Positions 55,079 to 64,000 of a stretch of 64,000 bases of DNA are shown here, piece by piece. The notes under the pieces were generated by a model that was given only the letters and a program-made list of their open reading frames with translations, ran no database searches and had not been told where the DNA came from. Origin of the DNA: Rudaea cellulosilytica DSM 22992 (GTDB lineage Bacteria > Pseudomonadota > Gammaproteobacteria > Xanthomonadales > Rhodanobacteraceae); contig NZ_KB899243.1 of assembly GCF_000378125.1 (NCBI RefSeq), positions 372,001-436,000 on the forward strand, read 5' to 3'. Each line of letters opens with the position of its first letter. Positions within the stretch are counted from its first letter, which is position 1. The translations under genes and the position numbers were made by a program.

Positions 55079-55612
55079 TTTCCGCGCGCGTCCGGCGCGC
55101 GGGTCACTTTTCTTTGCTTGCACAAAGAAAAGTAACCAAAAGAAATGCACCCCGGATGCCGCGCTGCCTGCGGCAGTGCGCGAGGACAAGCCGGGGTTCG
55201 TTGATTGAACTTCCCTGTCCAAGCAACGAACTCGCGCGCATCCTGCGCGCGACCCTACAGACATTTCCGACCTGCCCTCGCCGCGGCAAACGGGGACCCT
55301 AAGATCAAGAGCCGAATCAAGAGCACGGCGTGGAGGGCTTTTTGCTTCTGCGCGCAGGAGCGCGCTGCTTCGGCTCTTCCGGGTCCCCATAGCATTGCGG
55401 CGGCAGCGGTCGAAAACGCCCGCAGGGTCAGCGCGATGGATCGCGCCGATTCCGTTGTCTGGACAGGGATGTGCAGTCAACGGAACCCGGCCGCTGACGC
55501 GGACCCTCTGGGCAGGATGCCAAAAGGGCGCAATGCTCTGGGGCGCATTCTCTTTGGTGACTTTCTCTTGGGCGAGCAAGAGAAAGTCACCCGCGCGCCG
55601 GACGCGCGCGGA
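55079..55612. repeat. Long hairpin-rich intergenic repeat, copy B
   Basis: A 534-bp element in the 759-bp gap between the helicase and the lipoprotein gene. Its two ends are inverted repeats of about 65 bp, each with a GCGCGCG-rich palindrome, GTCAC, and an A/T-rich hairpin: ACTTTTCTTTG/CAAAGAAAAGT on the left, GTGACTTTCTCTTG/CAAGAGAAAGTCAC on the right. Internal stems include GTTCGTTG/CAACGAAC, GGGGACCC/GGGTCCCC and CTGC/GCAG. It is the most complete copy and defines the element. No credible gene lies in it. Confidence 0.88.
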
Positions 55613-55671
55613 ACACTGAAGGGGCACGCAATAAGATGCTGAAGGCATAGGCTGCATGGCATCCATGCAGC

Positions 55672-55702
55672 CTGGATTCCGGCAGTCCCTGCCGGAATGA
55701 CG
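55672..55702 (-). repeat. REP-like palindromic 31-mer, copy 2
   Basis: On the minus strand: CGTC, ATTCCGGCAG, three bases, CTGCCGGAAT, CCAG. It has the same length and flanks as the copy at 34067-34097, with a changed but still paired stem position. It lies just outside copy B of the long repeat, beside an ATGCATG-type dyad (GCATGGCATCCATGC) at about 55653. Confidence 0.75.
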
Positions 55703-55730
55703 AACAAAGGCCAAGCGCAGCGCCAACGTG

Positions 55731-56255
55731 TTAATAGCGCGCCGGCGCCGCCTGCTTGCACGCCGTGACCTGCGCCCGCGCCTGTTCGGCACCGGCGGCG
55801 TCACCGAGCGCGCTGCGCGTCTCGACCAGAGTCTGCTGGTTGCGTGCGCAGATCGCGCCGACCTTGGGGCCGGCGTCGAACGCTTTCTGCGCGGCCTCTC
55901 CGGCCTGGCGCCATTCGCGCAGCTGGATCAACAACTCGGCTTCGAACTGGAGGATTTCCGGCGTGGCGCCGCCGACCTTCTCGGCTTTGCGCAGGGACTC
56001 GAGCGCCTGCGCCGGCTGTGCCTGCGCTTCGAGGTCGCGCGCCTGCTTGAGCAGGCCTTCGACCGCGGGGTCGCGCAGCGGTTTCACCTCGAGCGCGGAA
56101 TCGACCTTGGCCCCGGCCGCGCGGATCGCGATGACCGCGGCAGTCGGGTCGCGATCGGGCTTGGCCGCGGCCTTGGCCGGCGGTGCGGGTTGGGAGCAGG
56201 CGGAAAGCAGCGCGCCGGACGCGGCCGCGATGATCGCGAATCTGGAAAATTTCAT
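55731..56255 (-). CDS. Putative lipoprotein with TPR-like helices
   Basis: A 174-residue protein with a lipobox (AASGALLSAC), so it is probably lipidated. An Ala/Pro/Lys linker follows, then helical pairs of TPR character (VEGLLKQARDLEAQAQPAQALESLRKAEKVG; ILQFEAELLIQLREWRQAGEAAQKAFDAGP). Two further cysteines (CARN and ACKQ) near the end could pair. No named family is recognised. It lies downstream of PBP1B on the same strand and may share its mRNA. Confidence 0.75.
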   Translation of the reverse strand: MKFSRFAIIAAASGALLSACSQPAPPAKAAAKPDRDPTAAVIAIRAAGAKVDSALEVKPLRDPAVEGLLKQARDLEAQAQPAQALESLRKAEKVGGATPEILQFEAELLIQLREWRQAGEAAQKAFDAGPKVGAICARNQQTLVETRSALGDAAGAEQARAQVTACKQAAPARY

Positions 56256-56295
56256 TTGTGTACTCTGACTACCGAGCGACGACGTGGGGTCTGTT

Positions 56296-56322
56296 CACTC
56301 CGGCGAGCGATGCCGGGATGAC
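56296..56322 (-). repeat. Short REP-like dyad between PBP1B and lipoprotein genes
   Basis: On the minus strand GTCATCCCGGC, seven bases, GCCGGAGTG. It resembles the CGTCAT-headed palindromes but with a five-base stem. It occupies part of the 79-bp gap and may be a weak terminator or a decayed REP copy. Confidence 0.45.
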
Positions 56323-56334
56323 AGCGGTCATAGT

Positions 56335-58740
56335 TTACGGCGTTCCGCTGAAGATCGAGCGAATTTCCTGCATCACGCAATGATCGGTCTCGGTCGGCGC
56401 GAAGCCGGCCATGAACGGCAGTTGGCGCGCGCCGGTGCATTGCGCTTCGGTGCGCTGGCCCGATTGCGGATTGACCGTGACCATCTCGATGCCGTCCAGC
56501 GGCACGTCCAGCGGTGCGCTCGGCAGCTTCTTGAACAGCGCGACCCACGCGGCGACGCCGCCGCTCCAGCTCCACAGACCGGTGACCTTGTTGTCGTCGC
56601 GGCCGACCCAGACGACGGCCAGATGCGAGCCGGTGAAGCCGGCGAACCAGGCGTCGCGCTGCGAGTCGCTGGTGCCGGTCTTGCCCGCAGCATGCAGACT
56701 GCCGAGACCCTGGTCGGAAATCGCATGCGCAGTGCCGTGCTCGGCGACGTCTTGCATGGCGAACGTGACCAGGCGCGCCGGCTGGATGTAGTTGCCGGCG
56801 CCGGGCTTGACGCCGTAGCGCGCGAGCGCCTTGCCTTGTGCATCGACCACGCCGCGCAGCGCGCGCAGCGGCAGCGCGTGGCCGTCGGCGGCGAAATACT
56901 GGTAGAGCTGGGCGACCTGGAACGGTGACAGGTCGACCGCGCCGAGCAGCAGCGAAGGATTCGGATTGATCTCGGCGTCGAGGCCGAACGATTCGAGCAG
57001 GCCGCGGATCTTCGGCAGGCCGAGCGCCATGCCCAGGTGCACGGTGGCGAGGTTGTACGAATGCGCGAGCACGTCGATCATCGGCACGTTGCCGTGGCTT
57101 TCGTGATCGTCGTTCTGCGGCGTCCAACGCGAACCGTTCGGCATCGCCATGTCCACCGGCGAATCGTCGAGCAGCGTCGCCAGCGAGTACTTGTCCGGCT
57201 GCGCGAGCGCGACGAGATTGACGAACGGCTTGACCAGCGAGCCGATCGGCCGCCGCGCCTCGAGCGCACGGTTGAAGCCGGGGTCGGCCGGATCGCGCGC
57301 GCCGATCAGCGCCTGCACTTCGCCGTCGCGCGCGCCGGTGACGACCATCGCGCCCTGCGTCTCGGCCTGCTTCTTGCCGAGGCCGTCGAGCGTCTTCACC
57401 AGCGCCTGCTCGGCCAGCGCCTGCGTCGACGGCGCGAGCGTGGTGTAGACGACGAGGCCGGCGCGTTGCAGCTGCGCATCGGGATAGTCGCGCGCCAGTT
57501 GCGCGCGCACGAGGTCGAGGAAGGCCGGAAAGCGGTTGCGCGGCAGGCCCGGCGTATCGGCGACGCCGAGCGCTGCCGCGCGCGCGGACTTGAGCGTATC
57601 GGCATCGATCAGGCCGGTCTCGAACAGCGAATTGAGCACGATGTTGCGCCGAGTCAGCGCCTGCTCCGGGTTGCGCCGCGGATCGTACAGGCTCGGCCCC
57701 TTGACCATACCGACCAGCAGCGCGATCTCGGCGGGCTTCAGATCCTTCGCGTCGCGGCCGAAGTAAAACTCCGCCGCCGCGGCGAAGCCATGCACGGCCT
57801 GTCCGCCCTGCTGGCCGAGAAACACCTCGTTGCAGTAGGTTTCAAGGATGCGGTGCTTGTCGTAGCGCGCCTCGATCAGCAGCGCGATGATCGCTTCGTT
57901 GAACTTGCGCGAAAAGTTGCGGCCGTTGTCGAGGAACAGGTTCTTGACCAATTGCTGAGTCAACGTGCTGCCGCCCTGCACGGCGTGGCCTGCGAACAGG
58001 TTGGCGAGCATCGCGCGCACGATTGCGAACGTATTGACGCCGTGATGGTGCTTGAACTCGCGGTCCTCGACCGCCTGCAGGCCGGCGACGAGGAGCGGCG
58101 GCAGTTGTTCGAGTTTGACCACGCGACGCTCCTCCTGCTCGGAGCCATAGAGCGTGGCGATGCGCGCGGGATCGAGGCGTGCGTAATCGAGTGCGGCGCC
58201 CGAATCGGCGTCGCTGACGCTGGCGACGGTGTTCGCCGCCAGCGTCACCGCGACGCGGCGCTGCTTTTGCGCGCCCTGCGCATCGACGAACGCGCGCCGG
58301 GCGATGATGAACTTCGCGCCATTGCGCGCGTAGGTGCCGGGCGCCTTCGCCGCCCCGGCGAAGGCATTCGGACTCGTCGCCGCTGCATCGGCCTCGTAGC
58401 GTGCAGCCTCGAGCTCGAGCAGCAATGCATCGGCCGACATCGGGGTGCCGGCGCGCAGTTCGAGCGGACGGGCATAGACGCGGCTGGGCAGATCCCAGGA
58501 AAAATCGTCGAAACGGCTGCGCAACTGCGCATCGAGGTTGTGCACGTACAACGGCAGGAAACCGAGCGCGAAGCCGAGCACCAGCCAGAACGGCACGCGC
58601 ACGAAGCGCCAGAGAATACGCAGGGTTTGGGACAGGCCGGAGAGAAAAGACAATGCGCGCTTCAGGCTCGGTGGGAACAAGCAAAAGTCTACCCGATTCG
58701 CCTGAATGCCGAGCCGCCGCGATGACTTTGCGCGCGGCAT
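56335..58740 (-). CDS. mrcB: Bifunctional penicillin-binding protein 1B
   Basis: Peptidoglycan glycosyltransferase and transpeptidase. It has about 801 residues: short cytoplasmic N-terminus, one transmembrane helix (FVRVPFWLVLGFALGFLPLYV), a UB2H-like region, the GT51 domain (VEDREFKHHHGVN; GGSTLTQQLVKN; EIALLVGMVKGPS) and the transpeptidase with S-x-x-K (GSLVKP), SYN (HSYNLA) and KTGTS. The ATG at 58740 is the best start before the helix; TTG codons closer to it are possible. In E. coli it needs the lipoprotein LpoB; the adjacent lipoprotein gene is not an evident LpoB. Confidence 0.93.
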   Translation of the reverse strand: MPRAKSSRRLGIQANRVDFCLFPPSLKRALSFLSGLSQTLRILWRFVRVPFWLVLGFALGFLPLYVHNLDAQLRSRFDDFSWDLPSRVYARPLELRAGTPMSADALLLELEAARYEADAAATSPNAFAGAAKAPGTYARNGAKFIIARRAFVDAQGAQKQRRVAVTLAANTVASVSDADSGAALDYARLDPARIATLYGSEQEERRVVKLEQLPPLLVAGLQAVEDREFKHHHGVNTFAIVRAMLANLFAGHAVQGGSTLTQQLVKNLFLDNGRNFSRKFNEAIIALLIEARYDKHRILETYCNEVFLGQQGGQAVHGFAAAAEFYFGRDAKDLKPAEIALLVGMVKGPSLYDPRRNPEQALTRRNIVLNSLFETGLIDADTLKSARAAALGVADTPGLPRNRFPAFLDLVRAQLARDYPDAQLQRAGLVVYTTLAPSTQALAEQALVKTLDGLGKKQAETQGAMVVTGARDGEVQALIGARDPADPGFNRALEARRPIGSLVKPFVNLVALAQPDKYSLATLLDDSPVDMAMPNGSRWTPQNDDHESHGNVPMIDVLAHSYNLATVHLGMALGLPKIRGLLESFGLDAEINPNPSLLLGAVDLSPFQVAQLYQYFAADGHALPLRALRGVVDAQGKALARYGVKPGAGNYIQPARLVTFAMQDVAEHGTAHAISDQGLGSLHAAGKTGTSDSQRDAWFAGFTGSHLAVVWVGRDDNKVTGLWSWSGGVAAWVALFKKLPSAPLDVPLDGIEMVTVNPQSGQRTEAQCTGARQLPFMAGFAPTETDHCVMQEIRSIFSGTP

Positions 58741-58873
58741 CCGCGATAATTTCGCAGTTTTGCCACATTCGGCCCGGGATTGCGCAGATGTGCCCTGTCT
58801 CCTGTCCATCGGTTCGCAGCCGCATTTCCATGCGCGCCGATTCCGCGGCCCCCAGCATGCAACGGACTTTGCT

Positions 58874-61800
58874 TTGACCGAATCCAAATCCACCCACCGA
58901 CTGCGCCTGTGCGTGTTCGGCGCGCAGCCCGCAAGCACGGAATGGTTGGCACGCCTGCGCAAGGACATCGCCGACGCGGAGCTCGAGCTTTTCGGCGCCT
59001 CGCGCGCGCAGGCCGGAGCCGCGGCGGGCAGAGCGAGCGATGATGCCGCGGCCGTTCTGCGCGCCGCCGCGAGTGCGTGGCCGGGCGAGGATCTGGTTCT
59101 GCTGCGCGCGAATGTCGTGTTGCCGCCGCACTGGTTCGTCCGCATTATGCGCGCGATCAGCGCCGACGATGTGCTCGTGGCCTCTCCGCTCGATAACGTC
59201 GATCCAGGCCGATCGCCGCTGACGACCGGCCTGCACAGCGCTGCCGATGCTGCGGCTGTCGACGCGTGCTGCCATGCCTACGGCCGCGGCCGCGCGATCG
59301 CGGCTTCGGCCTGGTCGCCGCTGCTGAGCGCCTGGAACGGCGCACGCCTGCGCCAGGCCGGCGCGGAAAAAGTACAGTCGTATACTTTGCCGCAAACGCT
59401 GGCGCCACTGCGCGGCGTGGTCCTCGACCATCTCTATGTCGCCGACCCCGCGCGTGCGCTGCGCGGACCGGCGCCGCTGCCGCCCGGCGGCGATGCGGAG
59501 CCACCCTCGCCTCTCGGCGAACTGCGCGAAAAGGTATCCGCGGCGCTGGCAAGGAACGCGCAACCCGGACGCGACCCGCTGCCACCCTACTTCGGCCTCG
59601 ACGGCAAGCCCGTCGTGCTGCACGTGCTACACGGCTGGGGCGGTGGTGCCGAGCGTTTCGTGCGCGATCTCGCAGGAATCGACTCGGCAAGACACCATCT
59701 CGTTCTGTGCGCGCGAGGCAATTCTCAGCGCCGATGCTATGGCGAATCGCTTGATCTCGTCGACGGCACGTTTTCCACGCCAGCGCTGCGCAGCCTCGTG
59801 CTGCCCGATCCGATCCGCAGCACCACGCTCGGCGACGCGACGTACAAAGCGTTCCTCGACGCGCTGCTGGGCGATTTCCACGTCGATGCGGTGATGGTGT
59901 CCTCGCTGATCGGGCACAGCCTGGATGCGCTGCGCACCGGCCTGCCGACCGTGATCGTCACCCACGACTACTATCCGCTGTGGCCGATCCTGCATCGCGA
60001 CTTCGGCGACGCGGGTCTCGCCTTCGACGATGCCCAACTCGTCGCCGACCTGCGTAACTCGCGCGCGGATTTTGAATTCGCCGAGCGCGACGCGGACTAC
60101 TGGCGCAGCCTGCGCGATGCCTACGTCGCTACCGTGCTCGCCGCGAAGGCGCACATCGTCGCGCCGAGCCGGTCGGCGCTGGCCAACCTGTTGCGCATCG
60201 AACCGCGCTTCGCGCCGCTGGTCGCAAGCGTGATTGCACATGGCATCGCCTCATGGCCGGCGGATGCGCCGGTGCCGACGCCGGCGCCACCCGAACGCGA
60301 CCGCCTACGCCTGGTCGTGCCCGGTCGCGTGCGTCGCGGCAAGGGCGCGGAACTGCTGCGCGCTGCGCTGCCGATGCTGCGCGAGCATGCCGAGATCTTC
60401 CTGCTCGGCGCCGGCGCCGAGGGCGAACAGTTCTTCGGCGAAGCGAACGTGCACGTCGTGCTCAACTACCGACGCGAGGAATTGCCGGCCCTGCTCGCAC
60501 GCATCCGGCCGGATGCGGCGCTGCTGCTGCCCACCGTCGCTGAAACCTTCAGTTATACGCTGTCGGAACTGGCGAGCCTCGGCATTCCGGTCATCGCTAC
60601 CCGGCTCGGTGCGCTCGCGGAGCGCATCGAAGAGGGAGCGAGCGGCTGGCTGGTCGAGCCGCAGGCCGAGGCGGTCGCCAGCTGCGTCGAGCGGCTCGCG
60701 CGAAATCCCGCGGCGATCGCGGCGGCACGCACGGCACTCGCCAGCGTCTTGCCCCGCAATCTCGCGCAGATGGCCGCGGACTATGCCCAACTGCTGCCTC
60801 AGGCGCCTGCGAGGACGGCAGCGACGCCGGTATCGCTGCCGACCCCGGATGCGCTCGCGGCGCAGACTCGCACCGGCCTGCTCGGCGACGCGCAGCGACT
60901 CAGTGCCAGGCTGCGCGATGAAATTGCGCAGCAACAAAAAGAGCTGTCGCAGCGGGCCGAATGGGCAATCGACCTCGAACGTGAAGTAAGCCATGGTCGA
61001 AAGGTCATCGCCGAACGCGAACGAACAATCGGCGAACGCACGAAGTGGGCGCGCCAAGCCGCGGCACGCGAGAGAGCTGCGCAAAGCGCATTGGAAGAGC
61101 GCACGCAATGGGCACTGGAACTCGACCGCCAGTTGCAGGAAGCACGCGACGAATACGCCCGGCTCAGCAACGCACACATTCAGCTGCAAGGCGACTTAGA
61201 CGAGCGCACGCGCTGGGCGCTGCAACTCAACAATCAGGTTCAGGAAATGTTCGCGAGCACGTCATGGCGCGTCACCCGCCCGCTGCGCTTCGTGATGCGC
61301 AAACTGCGAGATACGCGCACCCGCATCGCCTTCCAGCTCAAGCGCGTACGCAGCGCGGGCATACGCACGCGCGGCAGCCTCGCGCGACGCGGACTGCTCG
61401 GCACGTTCCGCCGCATCGGCGACGAACTGGCGCGCAAGCGCGGCGCGCCGGTGCCCGCGCCGATCGTCGACACGCCGGCCGCACCGACCGCGACCGATGC
61501 GCCACTGGAAACCTTCGCCGTACCCACCTCGGCACGGCCGCTGGTGAGTATCGTCATTCCGGTCTACAACAAGGTCGAATACACAGTCGCCTGCCTGCGT
61601 TCGCTTGCCGAGCGCGCGGGCGCCACGGCGTTCGAGGTGATCGTCGTCGACGACGGCTCCAGCGATGCGACACCGGCGCAGCTAGCGCAGATCGACGGCA
61701 TCCGCGCTCTGCGCAACGAGCGCAACCTCGGCTTCATCGGCTCCTGCAATGCGGGAGCCGCAATGGCAAGCGGCGAGTACGTGCTGTTCCTCAACAACGA

Positions 61801-63424
61801 CACCGTCGTCACCCGTGGCTGGCTCGAAGCGCTGGTCGCCTGCTTTGCCGAGGAAACCGATGCCGGCCTCGTCGGCGCCAAACTCGTCTATCCGGATGGG
61901 CGCCTGCAGGAAGCCGGCGGCATCGTCTTCCGCGACGGTTCGGGCTGGAACTACGGCCGCTTCGACAACCCCGGCGATCCGCGCTACGAATTCCGCCGCG
62001 AAGCCGACTACTGCTCCGGCGCGGCGATCATGCTGCGGCGCGAATTCTTCAACGAGCTCGGCGGCTTCGACTCGCGCTACGCACCGGCCTACTACGAAGA
62101 CACCGATCTCGCCTTCGCCGTGCGCGCTGCCGGCAAGAAGGTTTTCTACGAGCCGCGCTCGGTCGTCGTCCATTTCGAGGGCGTCACCTCGGGCACCGAT
62201 GTCGGCAGCGGCATCAAGCAGTACCAGGTCGTCAACCGCGAAAAATTCCTCGACAAGTGGAAGGCGGCGCTCACCCTGCAGCCGGCGCCGATCGACAATG
62301 CCAAGCACGCCGCCGCAGCAGCGAACTTCCGCGATGCGCGGCGCGTGCTGATCATCGATTCGTACACGCCGCGGCCGGACCAGGATTCGGGTTCGCTGCG
62401 CATGACCAACCTCATACGCCTGCTGCGCGAACTCGGCTATCGAGTCAGTTTCCTGCCCGAGAATCACGCCCATGACGGGCGCTATACCGAGGCGCTGCAA
62501 GCGCTCGGTGTCGAAGCGCTCTACCACCCGTTCGTTGCCGATGCAGGCGCATGGCTGCGCACGAACGGGCCCGAACTCGACGTCGTCGTGCTCTCGCGCC
62601 ACTACGTCGCCGAGAAATATCTCGACCTCGTCTACCTGTATGCACGGCGCGCGAAAATGATCTTCGACACCGTCGACCTGCACTATCTGCGCGAGCAGCG
62701 CACGGCGCAGATCGAAGGCAGCGCCGAGCTCGCGCGCCAGGCCGCGGCGACGCGGGCGAGCGAACTGCGCATGATGGACGAATGCGACCTCACCCTCGTC
62801 GTCAGCGAAACGGAAAAGACCCTGCTCGCGCGCGAGGCGCCTGGCGTGCCGGTCGCGGTATTGAGCAACGTGCACGAGATCTACGGCTGCCGGCGTGAGT
62901 TCGCCGCGCGCGAGGGCATCGTCTTCGTCGGCAGTTTCCAGCACCCGCCGAACGTCGATGCGGTGCTCTGGTTCGTGCGCGAGGTGTTCCCGCTGCTGCG
63001 CGCGCAGGCGAAGATCGACCTGCACGTCATCGGTGCCGGCGCACCGGATTCGATCGCCAAGCTGGCGGTCGACGGTGTGATCGTGCATGGCTACGTCGCC
63101 GACCTCGCGCCGTTCATGGACGGCTGCCGCATCTCGATCGCGCCGCTGCGCGTCGGCGCGGGTGTCAAGGGCAAGGTCAACATGGCGATGAGCTACGGCC
63201 TGCCCGTGGTCGCGACGACGACCGCGGTTGAAGGCATGCACGTCAACGCCGGCAGCGACGTCCTCGTCGCCGACACGCCTGCCGACTTCGCCGCCGCGAT
63301 CCTGCGCCTCTACGCCGACGAAACGCTGTGGAACACCTTGTCGGCGAATGGGCTCGTCAACGTGAGTTCCCACTTCTCGTTCGATGCGGCACGAGCGGCG
63401 CTGAGAGCGATACTGCCGGCTTGA
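58874..63424 (+). CDS. Three-module glycosyltransferase (GT4, coiled coil, GT2, GT4)
   Basis: A protein of about 1,516 residues. The N-terminal part ends in a GT4-like domain (VLHVLHGWGGGAERFVRDLAG; VPGRVRRGKGAELLRAALP; PTVAETFSYTLSELASLGIPVIATRLG). About 150 residues of charged coiled coil follow, with repeats of the form ERTxWAL. Then a GT2 domain (VSIVIPVYNKVEYTVACLRSL; VVDDGSSDATP; LFLNNDTVV) and a C-terminal GT4/GT1-like domain (VLIIDSYTPRPDQDSGSLRM; VGSFQHPPNVDAVLWF; APLRVGAGVKGKV). It likely builds O-antigen or another surface glycan. The start is uncertain: TTG at 58874 is used; GTG at 58790 and ATG at 58706 would extend into the PBP1B promoter region. Confidence 0.88.
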   Translation: MTESKSTHRLRLCVFGAQPASTEWLARLRKDIADAELELFGASRAQAGAAAGRASDDAAAVLRAAASAWPGEDLVLLRANVVLPPHWFVRIMRAISADDVLVASPLDNVDPGRSPLTTGLHSAADAAAVDACCHAYGRGRAIAASAWSPLLSAWNGARLRQAGAEKVQSYTLPQTLAPLRGVVLDHLYVADPARALRGPAPLPPGGDAEPPSPLGELREKVSAALARNAQPGRDPLPPYFGLDGKPVVLHVLHGWGGGAERFVRDLAGIDSARHHLVLCARGNSQRRCYGESLDLVDGTFSTPALRSLVLPDPIRSTTLGDATYKAFLDALLGDFHVDAVMVSSLIGHSLDALRTGLPTVIVTHDYYPLWPILHRDFGDAGLAFDDAQLVADLRNSRADFEFAERDADYWRSLRDAYVATVLAAKAHIVAPSRSALANLLRIEPRFAPLVASVIAHGIASWPADAPVPTPAPPERDRLRLVVPGRVRRGKGAELLRAALPMLREHAEIFLLGAGAEGEQFFGEANVHVVLNYRREELPALLARIRPDAALLLPTVAETFSYTLSELASLGIPVIATRLGALAERIEEGASGWLVEPQAEAVASCVERLARNPAAIAAARTALASVLPRNLAQMAADYAQLLPQAPARTAATPVSLPTPDALAAQTRTGLLGDAQRLSARLRDEIAQQQKELSQRAEWAIDLEREVSHGRKVIAERERTIGERTKWARQAAARERAAQSALEERTQWALELDRQLQEARDEYARLSNAHIQLQGDLDERTRWALQLNNQVQEMFASTSWRVTRPLRFVMRKLRDTRTRIAFQLKRVRSAGIRTRGSLARRGLLGTFRRIGDELARKRGAPVPAPIVDTPAAPTATDAPLETFAVPTSARPLVSIVIPVYNKVEYTVACLRSLAERAGATAFEVIVVDDGSSDATPAQLAQIDGIRALRNERNLGFIGSCNAGAAMASGEYVLFLNNDTVVTRGWLEALVACFAEETDAGLVGAKLVYPDGRLQEAGGIVFRDGSGWNYGRFDNPGDPRYEFRREADYCSGAAIMLRREFFNELGGFDSRYAPAYYEDTDLAFAVRAAGKKVFYEPRSVVVHFEGVTSGTDVGSGIKQYQVVNREKFLDKWKAALTLQPAPIDNAKHAAAAANFRDARRVLIIDSYTPRPDQDSGSLRMTNLIRLLRELGYRVSFLPENHAHDGRYTEALQALGVEALYHPFVADAGAWLRTNGPELDVVVLSRHYVAEKYLDLVYLYARRAKMIFDTVDLHYLREQRTAQIEGSAELARQAAATRASELRMMDECDLTLVVSETEKTLLAREAPGVPVAVLSNVHEIYGCRREFAAREGIVFVGSFQHPPNVDAVLWFVREVFPLLRAQAKIDLHVIGAGAPDSIAKLAVDGVIVHGYVADLAPFMDGCRISIAPLRVGAGVKGKVNMAMSYGLPVVATTTAVEGMHVNAGSDVLVADTPADFAAAILRLYADETLWNTLSANGLVNVSSHFSFDAARAALRAILPA

Positions 63425-63524
63425 CACGCTGGCGCTCTCTCATAGTCCCCGCGACGGAGTAAGAGGGGACGCAAACTCGATGCTTGTTTTGCGCTTGATT
63501 TCTTGTAATCGCGTCCATTCGTTT

Positions 63525-64000
63525 TTCCGCGCGCGTCCAGCGCGCGGGTCACTTTCTCTTGCTTGTGCAAGAGAAAGTGACCAAAGAGAACACACCCCGG
63601 ATGCCGCGCTGCCTGCGGCAGTTCGCGAGGTCAGGCCGGGGTTCGTTGATTGAACTTCCCTGTCCAAGCAACGAACTCGCGCGCATCGTGCGCGCGACCT
63701 TTCAGGCATTTCCGTCCTGCCCTCGCCGCGGCAAACGGGGACCCGAAGATCAACAGCCAGATCAAAAGCAACGGCGTGCGACGCCTTTGCTTTTCCGTTG
63801 CCTTGCTTCTGCGCGCAGGAGCGCGCTGCTTCGCTCTCCCGGGTCCCCATTGCATTGCGGCGGCAGCGGGCGGAAACGCCCGCAGGGGGCGCGCGAGGAT
63901 CGCGCGCATTCCGCTATTGCACAGGGACGTGCAATTAGCGGAACCCGGCCGCTGACGCGTACCCGACGCGCAGGATGCGCGTCGGGCGCAATGCTCTGGG
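63525..64000. repeat. Long hairpin-rich intergenic repeat, copy C (cut by window end)
   Basis: Begins with the same GC-rich palindrome and hairpin as copy B (TCACTTTCTCTTGC/GCAAGAGAAAGTGA, perfectly paired). It shares GTTCGTTG/CAACGAAC, CCTGCCCTCGCCGCGGCAAA, GGGGACCC/GGGTCCCC and CGGAACCCGGCCGCTGACGCG with copy B, then ends at the window edge in GCGCAATGCTCTGGG, just before where copy B has its right terminal repeat. The 100 bp before it hold a GTCCCC/GGGGAC dyad near 63450 and no gene. Confidence 0.85.

Overview
The window is 64 kb of GC-rich DNA (around 65% in genes) from a gammaproteobacterium, most likely of the Lysobacterales (Xanthomonadales), perhaps near Rhodanobacteraceae such as Dokdonella or Rudaea. 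The placement rests on the lptD-surA-pdxA-rsmA-apaG-apaH order, an rpoN-hpf-hprK-rapZ-EIIA-ptsH-ptsI regulatory PTS cluster, a two-subunit glycine decarboxylase, and several families of hairpin-rich intergenic repeats. I ran no database search, so the genus is inference.

Layout. 1-1000: a VOC protein and msrB. 1089-11126: outer-membrane biogenesis and housekeeping (lptD, surA, pdxA, then LysE- and EamA-type exporters on the minus strand, a LysR regulator, rsmA, apaG, apaH). 11136-13383: minus-strand lgt-thyA-folA, with an in-frame hairpin insertion in thyA. 13507-21677: an S9 peptidase, a ferredoxin with a MipA porin-like protein, a QseBC-like two-component system, a YyaL-type thioredoxin-fold protein and NnrU. 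21753-25888: LemA plus four TPM-domain proteins in one minus-strand operon. 25977-29583: TerC, DgkA, GcvPB, UppP. 29759-31924: a CpxRA-like system whose regulator mRNA looks leaderless. 32029-39350: rpoN, hpf, hprK, rapZ, EIIA(Man), HPr and Enzyme I, with ptsN missing from its usual slot and a long repeat there instead. 39398-49949: a glycan-modification region (2OG-Fe oxygenase, methyltransferases, GT2 enzymes, GtrA, an epimerase, two large membrane proteins and a frameshifted low-GC methyltransferase pseudogene). 49956-63424: tsaB, creD, a class-IV aminotransferase, a YoaA/DinG helicase, a lipoprotein, PBP1B and a 1,500-residue three-module glycosyltransferase.

The most unusual content is between the genes. 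(1) Three 138-160 bp elements share a conserved core bounded by TAYTGCGCTCG and CTTCGCTCGCTAC. Each is enclosed by perfect 18-bp inverted arms whose sequence differs from locus to locus. Two of them begin on the last base of the upstream stop codon, and all three end 14-34 bp before the next start codon. (2) Three copies (one cut by the window end) of a roughly 540-bp element with hairpin-forming terminal inverted repeats; the hairpins keep pairing while their sequence changes. (3) REP-like 31-mers with compensatory changes accompany two of the long copies. (4) A two-hairpin segment sits in frame inside thyA. No CRISPR array, tRNA, rRNA, prophage or IS transposase gene was seen.
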